Assembly: GCF_024505145.1 (NCBI RefSeq) | Contig: NZ_JANIAA010000002.1 | Span: 434,001-498,000 of the forward strand | DNA length: 64,000 bases | Reading direction: 5' to 3' | DNA from: Streptomyces rugosispiralis | GTDB taxonomy: Bacteria > Actinomycetota > Actinomycetes > Streptomycetales > Streptomycetaceae | Shown here: piece by piece, positions 18,561 through 27,408 of the stretch | How the letters are laid out: each line of letters starts with the position of its first letter | Position numbering within the stretch: position 1 is the stretch's first letter | Made by a program: the position numbers and the translations under genes | The notes under the pieces: generated by a model | The model's database searches: none | Told to the model about the DNA's origin: nothing | The model's input: only the letters and a program-made list of their open reading frames with translations

Positions 18561-18731
18561 CTACCGGGCCGGGGAGCCGACGGCGTCGTAGCGCTGCTGG
18601 GCGGCCTCCAGCGCCGGGGTGTTGGCGCTGAACCAGCTCAGCAGCGCGCACAGTTGCTGCGCCAGACGCTTGAAGGGTGTCTTTATTGCTGCACGGTCAT
18701 TGACCTGGGGCTTTGTGATCGTCCACGTATG
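18561..18731 (-). pseudogene. Unrecognised C-terminal protein fragment
   Basis: Downstream of the IS110-like piece and in the same frame, the minus strand reads a protein-like tail containing FKRLAQQLCALLSWFSANTP and ending with AVGSPAR-stop. It shows balanced composition and helical pattern rather than the Arg-rich look of shadow frames. I do not recognise the family. There is no start, so it is only a remnant. Confidence 0.3.
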
Positions 18732-18832
18732 CCATCTGTTGCCGTGGCGTCTGCGCCCGGATTTGTGCTTGTCCGCGGATTCGTGGTGGCCGGGGCAAAC
18801 GCCCCCGGGTCGCCGTGGAAAGGCCTTCGATG
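18732..18832 (-). mobile_element. IS110-family transposase C-terminal remnant
   Basis: The minus strand encodes CPGHHESADKHKSGRRRHGN followed by RW, matching the conserved IS116/IS110/IS902 C-terminal motif (CPG..ESAGKRKSG...GN.W). The rest of the transposase, including the DEDD domain, is absent, so this is a fragment of about 34 codons. It marks a past insertion between the M20 gene and the NACHT gene. Confidence 0.55.
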
Positions 18833-18849
18833 CCTGAACGGCCGTGGTG

Positions 18850-21108
18850 TCACTGCTTGGTCAGCCGGTCCCGGAGCCGGGCGTGCCGGAACTGGTACAC
18901 CGCGCCTGCCTGGCGCAATACGCCTCTGCTATGGGCGTCCTTCAGGAAGTCGCCCGGGTTCCTGGGCAGTCGGCCGGTCAGGGGTAACCAGATGCGGGAG
19001 AGGGTCACCCAGTGGCCCCAGGCGGTCAGGCTGAGCCCGTACGCGAGGCCGGTACCCAGCCCGCCCACGGTCGTGAACACGAACCAGGCCAGGAACTGGC
19101 CGCCGAGGCCGTAGAAGAGCCATCCCACCAGTCCGAACGTCAGCGTACTCAGGAGCGTCCGATGGACCACCGCCATGCGGTCGGTCCCGAGCAGGGCGGT
19201 GGGGCTGACCGCGGAGCGAACGGGGATCGGGTGGGCGAGGGCGACGGCCAGGCCGTAGGCGAGGCCCAGGGCGAGGCCGTAGCCGAGGCCGCCCTCGATC
19301 CCTGCCCTGAGCGAGTGTGTCAGCAGGGACGTGAATCCGCCCGGGGCTCCCAGGACCAGGCCGACTGCCAGCGGGTCCGCGAACCAGAACATGAACCCGC
19401 CCCCGAATCCGCCCGCGAACCCGATCGCCAGCCGGGGCGCGAGCCGCTGACGGAACTCCCTCATGGCGTCCGCGAATCTCAGGGGTTCGTCCGACGGCTC
19501 GCCCGTGCCGCCCGCGTACGCGAACCCCAGGGACAGCCCGCCGACGATGCCGCCCACGGCGCCGTTCAGTAGCCCGCTCAGGAGGATCGCCGCGCCGGAC
19601 GCCCCCTGCAGGAGCCCGAACATGAGCGCGTTCACGAGCCAGGACACGAAGCCGAACCCGAACCCGCCCGTGAATCCGGCTGCCAGACGCGGGACGTACG
19701 TCTTGCGGGACCGCGTCGTCCCGCCGAGGATCCGCATGTGTACGCGCGACGGGTCGCGTGCCGGGCCCCCGTCCAGGAACACGTGCATCAGCCCGAAGGC
19801 CAGGCCCGCCACCAGTCCGAGGACGGCCCCGTTCGCGAGCCCGATCAGGAGCCCGCGCACAGGACCGTGGGGCCCCACGAACCCGGCCAGGAACCAGAAC
19901 ACGAACCCGTCCACGATTCCCAGGGGCAGCCCGGCCACCAGCCCGACGACCACCATGCGCACCGGGCGGCGAAGGGTGCTGCCCAGCTGCCACCACGCGA
20001 GGTCGGGGGTGTCGTCGAGCAGCTGGAGGTGGCGGGCAAGGTGGCCGAGCCAGTCCTGGACGCATTCGCGGTGGGCGGCGGGCCTGTCGCGGTAGACGGT
20101 GGGGATGAAGCTGTCCAGGAGGTGGTTCTCCAGAGCTTCTACGGTGGGGAAGCGGCCGGTGAGCAGCTCGCGCGGGTCATGGTCCGGGACGTCGCTGTAG
20201 ACGGTGCGGGCGAGCGCGACCATCAGAGGGGTCCGCAGGGCCATGGCGGCCGGGCTTTCGGGAGTGGCACTCAGGTGTTCCAGGACCTCTTTCCACTCAG
20301 CCGTCTTGGCACCGGTGTGGGGCAGGTACGTGGTCAGATCGTGCGGGGAGAGGTCCGTCAGCTCGATCGCGGCAGCGGCCAGAACACCACCGGTCCCGGG
20401 GTATCCGTCGCCGCGGCTGGTCAGCAGTAGGGGCATCCTGGAGCTGGCGGTGTCGTTGATCTTGTCCAGTGCGGACGGCCGCAGGTCCTCGGCGATCTCG
20501 TCGAAGCCGTCCAGGACGGGCAGGATGCGGCCGCGGTCGACCAGCGCCGTGGCGAGCGTCGCGTTGCCGGAGCCGTCCGTCGCCAGACCGGGGTGGTCGC
20601 GCTCCAACTGAGCGGTCAGCCAGTCCCGCAGAGGCGTTTCGGGGTTCCAGGAACCGAGGCTGAAGATCACTGGTACGACAGACACGGGGACCGGGGCGTC
20701 CGCAGGGCCCAGCCGCTCCAGCACGAACCGGATGGCCAGGGCCGACTTTCCTGATCCCGCACGGCCCAGCACCACCAGTCGTTTGGTGGGTACCTGATCG
20801 TACAGATCCGCGATCCCCCGCAGCTCGCCTTCTGGCGGCAGCGGTCCGGCCTCCGGTGAGTTGCGTATCGTCCGCCATCGGACCGCCAGCGTGTCCGGAG
20901 CCCACAACCGCTGCCGTTCCGACTCCACCGACCACTGCATACGCAGCGCTTGGGCGAGTTCGGCCGTGGCTTCGTCCAGGGCGATGGCCGTCCTGGAGTT
21001 CGGGGGAGAGGTGATGTTGATGGTGGCGTTGACGAGGTCCCGGGCCATGACGACCGGACCGTGCGCGGTGCCGGAGAACGTGTTGTGCACGTCGCCCGGA
21101 CCGGTCAC
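18850..21108 (-). CDS. NACHT NTPase with multi-spanning membrane C-terminus
   Basis: STAND-type NTPase of 752 residues. The N-terminal 30 residues (GDVHNTFSGTAHGPVV then NATIN) resemble the tag seen on many Streptomyces NACHT proteins. Walker A is VVLGRAGSGKS at 113-122 and Walker B with the acidic pair is ILPVLDGFDEI at 195-205. From about residue 360 to 710 the chain is a series of Gly-rich hydrophobic segments (GLANGAVLGLVAGLAFGL and several GFxGGFGxGF repeats), indicating eight or more membrane spans. The GTG at 21108 overlaps the esterase stop, which fixes the start. Bacterial NACHT proteins often act as anti-phage sensors; a role here is inference. Confidence 0.82.
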   Translation of the reverse strand: MTGPGDVHNTFSGTAHGPVVMARDLVNATINITSPPNSRTAIALDEATAELAQALRMQWSVESERQRLWAPDTLAVRWRTIRNSPEAGPLPPEGELRGIADLYDQVPTKRLVVLGRAGSGKSALAIRFVLERLGPADAPVPVSVVPVIFSLGSWNPETPLRDWLTAQLERDHPGLATDGSGNATLATALVDRGRILPVLDGFDEIAEDLRPSALDKINDTASSRMPLLLTSRGDGYPGTGGVLAAAAIELTDLSPHDLTTYLPHTGAKTAEWKEVLEHLSATPESPAAMALRTPLMVALARTVYSDVPDHDPRELLTGRFPTVEALENHLLDSFIPTVYRDRPAAHRECVQDWLGHLARHLQLLDDTPDLAWWQLGSTLRRPVRMVVVGLVAGLPLGIVDGFVFWFLAGFVGPHGPVRGLLIGLANGAVLGLVAGLAFGLMHVFLDGGPARDPSRVHMRILGGTTRSRKTYVPRLAAGFTGGFGFGFVSWLVNALMFGLLQGASGAAILLSGLLNGAVGGIVGGLSLGFAYAGGTGEPSDEPLRFADAMREFRQRLAPRLAIGFAGGFGGGFMFWFADPLAVGLVLGAPGGFTSLLTHSLRAGIEGGLGYGLALGLAYGLAVALAHPIPVRSAVSPTALLGTDRMAVVHRTLLSTLTFGLVGWLFYGLGGQFLAWFVFTTVGGLGTGLAYGLSLTAWGHWVTLSRIWLPLTGRLPRNPGDFLKDAHSRGVLRQAGAVYQFRHARLRDRLTKQ

Positions 21109-22217
21109 GGGTGCTGCACCCGCTTCATGATCAGGCGCACGAAGTCGTTCATGCCGGCGCGCAGGCACGGGTCCTGGGCGTGTTTGCCGGTGCAGCCCTC
21201 GGCCCAGTTGCTGCCGTCGCTGTAATCCGCGAAGCGGTACGGGATCCCCGCCGCCGTCAGGTTGGCCGCGGTCGTCACGGCTGTCCTGTGGACGGCCGCC
21301 TCAGCCAGGGCCTGGATGTCCTGGTTCGGGTCGAGGGACAGGTCGCCGCCGTCGCCCGCGTACAGCGCGACGCCCATTCCGCGCAGCTTCGCTACGTGCT
21401 GGGCGGGGCTCACCTTGTTCCACGTGCCGTCCAGTGGCCACACCGGCGGACCGAAGACCGCGTCGGGTGCGGCGGTCGGTGTGCCGAAGCCCGGCAACAG
21501 CTCGCTGCCGGTGACGGCGGCACGCATCACCGCGTCCCGCATGTCCAGGTCGCCGGAGAAACTGCCCACATAGCGGAACAGCTCCGGCCGGTCCTCGGCG
21601 TAGTGGAAGGCGCCGAAGCCGCCCATCGAGTGACCGGTGATCGCCCGGCCCTGCCGGGTGGGGACGGTCCTCAGATTGGCGTCGATGAACGGGATCACCT
21701 GGTCGAGATGGAAGGTCTCCCAGTTCTGGCGGCCCCGCGAGCCGGGGTGCACCCAGTCGGTGTACCAGCCGCGGCCGCCGCCGTTGGGCGTGACGGTGAT
21801 CAGCGGGACGTTCTCGGTCGCCCCCTCGGCCATGCTCAGGTACCGGACGCTGTTCGGGTACTCGCCGGCGCCGGGCAGGTCGTACAGCACGGGGTACCGG
21901 GCGTTCGCGGTGCCGCTGTATCCGGTCGGCAGGGTGACCATGATGACGTGTTCGCCGGAGACCTGGTCGGCCATCGTGTCGTAGACCGGGACCTGGGCGG
22001 TCCTGACGGTGAGGACGAAGGTGCGGTGGTTGTCGTCGGCCCATTTCGGCTGGCTGATGACAGTGAGGCCGTGGCCGTTGGCGAAGTGCGGCGGGGCTGT
22101 CGCCGTGGGGGCGGTGGCGGCCTGGGCCGGCGCTGCGAGGAACAGCCCCATGAGGGCGGCGAGGCCGAGGAGTACGGGGGACCGCCCTCGTAAGACGGCC
22201 TTGGACAGCATCTTCAT
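21105..22217 (-). CDS. Secreted esterase, antigen-85/esterase D type
   Basis: Alpha/beta hydrolase of 370 residues with a clear signal peptide (hydrophobic core up to AAPAQA near residue 33). The nucleophile elbow is GHSMGGFGAF with Ser at 197; HVIMVTLPTGY, YPVLYDLPG and ITVTPNGGGRGWYTDW match the PF00756 (esterase D/mycolyltransferase) fold. Start at 22217 is chosen over 22286 because the signal peptide then begins directly with MKMLSKAVLRG. Its stop overlaps the GTG of the NACHT gene, an unusual pairing of an exported enzyme with a membrane NTPase. Substrate unknown. Confidence 0.87.
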   Translation of the reverse strand: MKMLSKAVLRGRSPVLLGLAALMGLFLAAPAQAATAPTATAPPHFANGHGLTVISQPKWADDNHRTFVLTVRTAQVPVYDTMADQVSGEHVIMVTLPTGYSGTANARYPVLYDLPGAGEYPNSVRYLSMAEGATENVPLITVTPNGGGRGWYTDWVHPGSRGRQNWETFHLDQVIPFIDANLRTVPTRQGRAITGHSMGGFGAFHYAEDRPELFRYVGSFSGDLDMRDAVMRAAVTGSELLPGFGTPTAAPDAVFGPPVWPLDGTWNKVSPAQHVAKLRGMGVALYAGDGGDLSLDPNQDIQALAEAAVHRTAVTTAANLTAAGIPYRFADYSDGSNWAEGCTGKHAQDPCLRAGMNDFVRLIMKRVQHP

Positions 22218-22691
22218 ACGATGTCTCTCATTGTGCGGGCAGGCCCGGCTGAGGCGCACACCGGCATCGTGTGCCGGGAGCACCATCAGCGCGCAGCGGT
22301 GCGATCCGGTACTGAGGTGACTGGGCCGAGGTGGACCTCAGATGTTGAGGCAGTCTGCCGCATGGTGTCAATCGCCTTGTGTGGTGAAAAAGTTGACATG
22401 TCGTGAGGAAATCGTCAAATACAGGACTGTGGCGGGTCCATGGCGGTCAATAGGAGAAGGACAATAAGGCATACCGGAGCCCGGAGGTGTTTGTGGAAAC
22501 GATCGCGGTGGAACTGCTCATGGCCTTCTCGGGAAGTACGGCGAGCGCAGCGGGGGGCAGCAGGCGAGGCAGTCGTTGCGCGGGCTGGTGATGCGGCGCC
22601 CCCAGGGTGGTGAAGAGGCTGGTGGGCGACGGAAGTTGGCAGCGCTGGACGAGGAGCCGGAGAGCGCGGAACGAGCCCTGGGCGTTGGCGC
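22218..22691. other. Intergenic stretch upstream of esterase and PKS relic
   Basis: Contains relatively AT-rich sequence around 22330-22480 that should hold the esterase promoter on the minus strand. On the plus strand TTGACA (22393-22398), 17 bases, then CAAATA (22416-22421) resembles a sigma-70-type promoter pointing into the PKS relic. A GGAGG followed by GTG at 22492 opens a short ORF of about 32 codons without recognisable homology. No convincing gene. Confidence 0.4.
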
Positions 22692-25080
22692 GTGCACTTG
22701 CCGTACGGTCCGGGGACCGGACCGTACGGGCGACTGGCCGCCCACGGGCTGCGTTACGGTCCCGCCTTCCGGGGCATGCGCGCCGCCTGGAGGCACGGAC
22801 AGGAGTTGTACGCCGACGTCGCGCTGCCCGAAGCGGCCCGGTCGCCGCGCCCGGAGCGGGACGGCCCGGAGTTCGTCCTGCATCCCGCGCTGCTCGACGC
22901 GGCCCTGCACGCGCTGGCCCTGGACGGCCTCGCCGGAGACGGTTCCGGGGCAGCCGGTCCGGCGGCCGGCGGGTTGTCCCTGCCGTTCGCCTTCAGCGGC
23001 GTGCGCGTGCACACCACCGGCGTACGGCGCTTGCGGGTACGGGCGGCCCCCGGGCCCGACGGGCAGGCCGGAGTGGAGCTGACCGACGAGACGGGCTCAC
23101 CGGTGGCGACGGTCCGTTCGCTGACGCTCCGGCCCCTACCGCGTACCGGCTCAAGCCCGGCGGGCGCGGTCACCGGCGCTCTCCACCGGACGGACTGGGT
23201 GCCTCTGGCCGAGCCGCCCGCACCCGTGGCGATGCCCCGCTGGGGGGTCCTGGGCACGGCGGGCACACCGCTGGTGGACGCCCTCGCGCCCACGGGTTCC
23301 GGCGTCCCGGTCTACCGCGGCCCGGCGGCGTGCGAGGCGTCGTCGGCCGTCGTCGTGGCACCGTGCCCACCGCCTGACACGACCGGCGGCGCGCGGGACC
23401 GGGCTGCCGGGTTGCTGCGGGCGGCGGACCGGGCGCTGGGGCTTGTGCGGGAGTGGCTCGCCGAGCCGCACCTGTCCCGCTCCCGTCTCGTTTTCGTGAC
23501 GTCCGGTGCCGTCACTTCGGCGGGCGACGGTTCGCCCATGGACGGTGCCGCCGGTCGCGGGAGTGACGGCCGGTCCGGCGAGAGCGCGTCCGTACCCTTG
23601 CACACCCCGGTGTGGGGACTGGTCCGCTCGGCCCTGTGCGAGAACCCGGGCCGCTTCGCCCTGATCGACGTGGACGGGCACCCCGACTCCTGGAGTGCCC
23701 TGCCCGCCCTGCTGGCCGCCCCGGTACCGGAGGCAGCCGTACGCCGGGGGACGGCGTACGTGCCGAAGCTGGTGCCACTGGCCAAGGCGGCACCGGAGCC
23801 GCTGAGGCGACGGCCGCTCGACCCGGAGGGCACGGTCCTGGTCACCGGCGGCACCGGTTCCCTGGGCATGCTGGTGGCGCGGCACCTGGTCACCGTCCAC
23901 GGCGTCCGTCATCTGCTGCTCGCCGGCCGACGCGGGCCCGATGCTCCGGGGGCCCGGGAACTCGTCGCGGAGCTGTGTGAGGCGGGCGCCCAGGTGACCG
24001 TTCGCACCTGTGACGTCGCGGACCGGACCGCGCTCGCCACCCTGCTCGACTCGGTACCGGCGGCCCATCCGCTGACCGGCGTCGTACACACCGCGGGGGT
24101 GCTGGACGACGGCGTCGTCACGGCGCTCACCACCGACCGTCTGCGACGGGTGCTGCGCCCCAAGGCGGACGCCGCGCTCGCTCTGCATGAACTGACTTGC
24201 GGTCACGACGTGGCCTCGTTCGCGTTGTTCTCCTCGGTGGCGGGCGCCTTCGGCTCCGCGGGCCAGGCCAACTACGCCGCGGCCAACTGCGTGCTGGACG
24301 CCCTGGCACGACACCGCGGTCGGCTCGGACTGCCCGGTACGTCGATCGTCTGGGGCCCCTGGCGGCAGGACGACGGCATGACGGCGCACCTCGGCGACGC
24401 GGACCGGCAGCGGATGGCCCGTTCCGGGTTCGGCCCGCTCGGGCCGGAAGAGGGCCTGGCCCTCTTCGACGCCGCCGTGGCCGGTGACGAACCCGTGGTG
24501 GTGGCGGCCCGCCTCGCCCCGGCCGCTCCCCGCGGCGGCGAACCAGCGGCGAACCGGTTCCGGACTCCCGCTGCCGACGCGGGCGGCACGGGCGGGCACC
24601 GGCTCGACCGGGCGCTGGCGGCTGCTTCCCCCGCCGAGCGGGGCGGGGTGCCGCTCAAGGTGGTCCGGACCCTGGCGGCCCGCGTCCTGGGCCATGCGGA
24701 GGAGGTGGGCGAGATCGACGAGGACGCCCTGCCGGCGGACCTGCGGATGGACTCCCTGGCCGCGGTCGAGCTGCGCGATGAGCTCGCGGCGTGGACGGGG
24801 CTGACACTGCCGTCCACGCTGCTGTTCGACTTCCCGACGCCACGTGCCCTCGCCACCGAGCTGACGCGGCGACATGCCGCCGAGGCAACTCCCGCGGGCG
24901 CCACGCCCGACGGCCCGGCACGGCCTGATGAGACCGTCGGCCCGCCGGGCTCCCCGGGCCGACCGGCGGACGACGGAGCGGGGGACGGTCCGGAGGGTAA
25001 CCCGGCGGGGTCCGGAGGCGGGCGCTCCGCCGGACGCCCGGGTGCGGGCCGCCGGCGCACCGCACGCCGGGGGAGTTCCG
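22692..25080 (+). pseudogene. Type I polyketide synthase relic: half DH, KR, ACP
   Basis: The reading begins inside a dehydratase domain: [14 protein letters not shown] and [12 protein letters not shown] (the catalytic Asp half of the double hotdog) are present, but the N-terminal His half is not. A ketoreductase follows ([19 protein letters not shown] with the LDD motif of B-type KRs; [20 protein letters not shown]) and then an acyl carrier protein with MDSLAAVEL. No ketosynthase or acyltransferase precedes it, so the gene is 5' truncated. After the ACP the frame degrades in a Pro/Gly/Arg-rich linker, and the thioesterase continues in another frame. It cannot make a polyketide by itself. Confidence 0.8.
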
Positions 25081-25887
25081 GACTCCCTGGGCGCGCTCTT
25101 CCGTGCCGCATGCGCCCGGGGACGCGTCTGGGACGGCATGGTGCTCCTCACCGTCGCCGCGCGCCTGCGCCCGGTCTTCGACAGGGCCGGGGCCCCCGAT
25201 GCGACACACGAACCCGTCGTGCTCGCGGCGGGCGGCACGGGGGCCCGGCTGGTCTGTTCCCCCGCCCTCAGCGCGGTGTCCGGACCGCGGGAGTACGCGC
25301 GCCTCGGTGCCGGGCTGCACGGGCTGCGGCCGGTTTCCGCGGTGCGGCTCCCGGGGTTCGAGCCCCCGGAGGCCCTGCCCGCCACACTGGACGCTCTCGT
25401 CACCGCCCAGGCCATCGCCGTCCGCGCGGCCGCGGCCGAAGGCCCCCCGGTACTGCTGGGGCGGTCGGCCGGTGGCTGGGTGGCCCATGCCGTGGCCGAG
25501 CGCCTGGAGTCCGAGGGCGCCGCCCCGGCGGCCGTCGTCCTGGTGGACACCTATCCCCGCGGTCACGGCGACCGGGGCGAGGCGCTCTCCGCGATGACGT
25601 CGGACATGCTGCGCCGGGCGGCGGAATTCGCCTCCGCCGGCCCTGACCGGCTCACCGCCATGGCCGGGTACTTCGAGCTCTTCAGCGGCTGGAAACCCGC
25701 GCCGCTCGCCTGCCCCACTCTGTATGTACGAGCCCGGGACCGACTGCCGGGCGCCGAACCCGCCCCTGACTGGAGCCTGCCGCACGCCGAGGTCATCGTG
25801 GACGGGGACCACTTCACCATGCTGGAGGAACACGCCCGTACCACCGCACTCGCCATCCACCAGTGGCTGAGGGCCGGCCCGGTCTGA
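25000..25887 (+). pseudogene. PKS-type thioesterase domain, out of frame with ACP
   Basis: Alpha/beta hydrolase typical of the C-terminal TE of modular PKSs: [32 protein letters not shown], the nucleophile elbow [11 protein letters not shown] and the final GDHFTMLEEHA carrying the catalytic His. TE domains of this kind are normally fused to the last ACP. Here the ACP is in frame 3 and the TE in frame 1, with the switch between about 24,950 and 25,080. No ribosome site or start stands out at the TE border, so a frameshifted single ancestral gene is more likely than a free thioesterase. Confidence 0.72.
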
Positions 25888-26049
25888 GGACGTCCTGGGC
25901 GAGGCGCGGGTGCGGGCGTGGACGGGCTCCGTCTTGTGTACCCGGCGCCCGGCGGCACGCGTCGATCACACCGGTGTCGTGGAACCGTGAGTCCGCGCAC
26001 TCAGCCGGCCGCCGCGCCGCGCGAACTGCTGGCGGCCTGGCATATCAGC

Positions 26050-27024
26050 TCAGGGGAGGGTGAGGAGCACCTTGCCGCGCGGTCCCGTGGAGTCCTTGAG
26101 CATGCTCAGGGCTCGGTCGGCCTGCGAGAGCGGGAAGCTATGAGTGATGAGGAAACCGGGCTCGACCTGGCCGGAGTTGAGCAGCGACACGGTCTCCCGC
26201 CAGGCGGACGAGGTGTAGGAGAAGCTGCCCAGGACGGTCAGGTCCGCGTTCACCAGATCGTCGATCCGCAGGGCGGCGGTACGCCCGTGCCCGGCGACGC
26301 CGAGCAGGAGGACGGTGCCGCCCCGGCGGGCGGTGGCGAGCGCGGTCTCGACGGCGGCCGGGGCGCCGGCCGCCTCCACGACCACGTCGAAGTCCGTTCC
26401 CGCCTCTTTGGGGGTGAGGGCGAACCGGGACGCGCCGGCGGCGGTGACGAGATCGGCCTGGTCGGGGCGGAGTCCGAGCACGCAGACCTCGACGGGCGAC
26501 CAGAGGCGGAGCAGATGGGCGGCGAGCAGCCCGATCGTGCCGTCCCCGATCACGAGGGCGCGCAGGCCCGGCACGGGCGCGACCCGGCGCAGGCCGCGCA
26601 GCACGACGGCCATGGGCTCGGTCAGGGCCGCCGCCGCCAGGTCGACCTCCGGCGCGAGTGGATGAAGCAACGAGGACGGCACCAGGACTTCGTCGGCGGC
26701 CGCTCCCGGCCGGGTGAAGCCCACCTCGTCGTACGTCTCGCACAAGTTGGTGGCGCCACGGCGGCAGGAACGGCAACCGCCGCACGGGATGATCCCCTCA
26801 CCGACCACCGGCGTGCCGTCGGAGAGCACCCCTGACCATTCGTGCCCGAGCACCAGCGGGTAGCTGGCGTAGGCAGGGTCCAGGCCTCCGTCGATCAGTT
26901 CCAGGTCAGTGCCGCAGAGGCCCACCGCCCGTGGGAAGACCACGACTTCGTCGGCGCGCGGTTCGGCCGATGGACATTCGGCCAGGACGACAGCACCGGG
27001 CCGGTCGACACGGAGGACACGCAT
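26050..27024 (-). CDS. Zinc-dependent alcohol/polyol dehydrogenase
   Basis: MDR-superfamily dehydrogenase of 324 residues. Catalytic zinc ligands are in GLCGTDLELID and GHEWSG; the structural zinc lobe CGGCRSCRRGATNLC is complete. The Rossmann part includes LVIGDGTIGLLAAHLL. The second of two near ATGs (27024) is chosen because GGAG lies seven bases ahead, whereas the ATG at 27030 is almost on top of it. Related enzymes oxidise threonine, sorbitol or other polyols. It is convergent to the PKS thioesterase relic and divergent from the erythromycin-esterase-like gene, and its substrate is not evident. Confidence 0.88.
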   Translation of the reverse strand: MRVLRVDRPGAVVLAECPSAEPRADEVVVFPRAVGLCGTDLELIDGGLDPAYASYPLVLGHEWSGVLSDGTPVVGEGIIPCGGCRSCRRGATNLCETYDEVGFTRPGAAADEVLVPSSLLHPLAPEVDLAAAALTEPMAVVLRGLRRVAPVPGLRALVIGDGTIGLLAAHLLRLWSPVEVCVLGLRPDQADLVTAAGASRFALTPKEAGTDFDVVVEAAGAPAAVETALATARRGGTVLLLGVAGHGRTAALRIDDLVNADLTVLGSFSYTSSAWRETVSLLNSGQVEPGFLITHSFPLSQADRALSMLKDSTGPRGKVLLTLP

Positions 27025-27408
27025 GTTCATTCTCCTGATCCCGAGGGGGCGAGGGATGGTCTGGGGCACAGAGCGGCGCGGAGATCTGGCCGGCGGGTCT
27101 GCCTCAACCTCGGCCCCGGCACGCGGTACCTGCTCATCGGCGACCACGACATTGAGCAGATCTGCCTCACCCTCCACACCGACCTGGAGCGGTATTACCC
27201 CCACACCGTGGACATACGCCGGTACGTGGCCACAGGACACCCTCTGCGCTGCCCGCGCATCCGCGAGTCGTCTTGTTCCGCATGGCCGGTGCCGCGCGCC
27301 CGGGTGGTCCATGAGGAAGGCCCCCGGTCTCGCCCTGTGGCTGTCCGTACCCCGGTACGGAGGACGGCGGGATGGTCCATCGCCCGCTCGGCACGCAAGC
27401 CTTGGATC
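27025..27408. other. Divergent intergenic region with a coding-like stretch
   Basis: Separates the minus-strand dehydrogenase from the plus-strand esterase-like gene and should hold both promoters. Between about 27105 and 27290 the plus strand reads a balanced, protein-like segment (TRYLLIGDHDIEQICLTL, then a run ending in RRYVATGHPL) with strong third-position GC, in the same frame as the downstream gene. I see no start, no match to a known family and no ribosome site, so it is noted as a possible remnant only. Confidence 0.35.

Larger units (their letters stand above)
18199..18849. other. Gene-poor stretch with tRNA-like RNA and IS remnant
   Basis: No intact protein gene is visible. It holds a TACACT -10-like element at 18278-18283, the cloverleaf element at 18325-18394, a 12-bp-stem hairpin at 18403-18430, a 20-codon GTG ORF at 18531 with AAGGAGG ahead of it, and two minus-strand protein remnants (18561-18731 unrecognised, 18732-18832 IS110-like). 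Confidence 0.6.

Noticed and set aside
18212..18631. Plus-strand hypothetical proteins over the cloverleaf
   Set aside because: The frames cross the structured RNA and its terminator, lack ribosome sites and have no recognisable domains.
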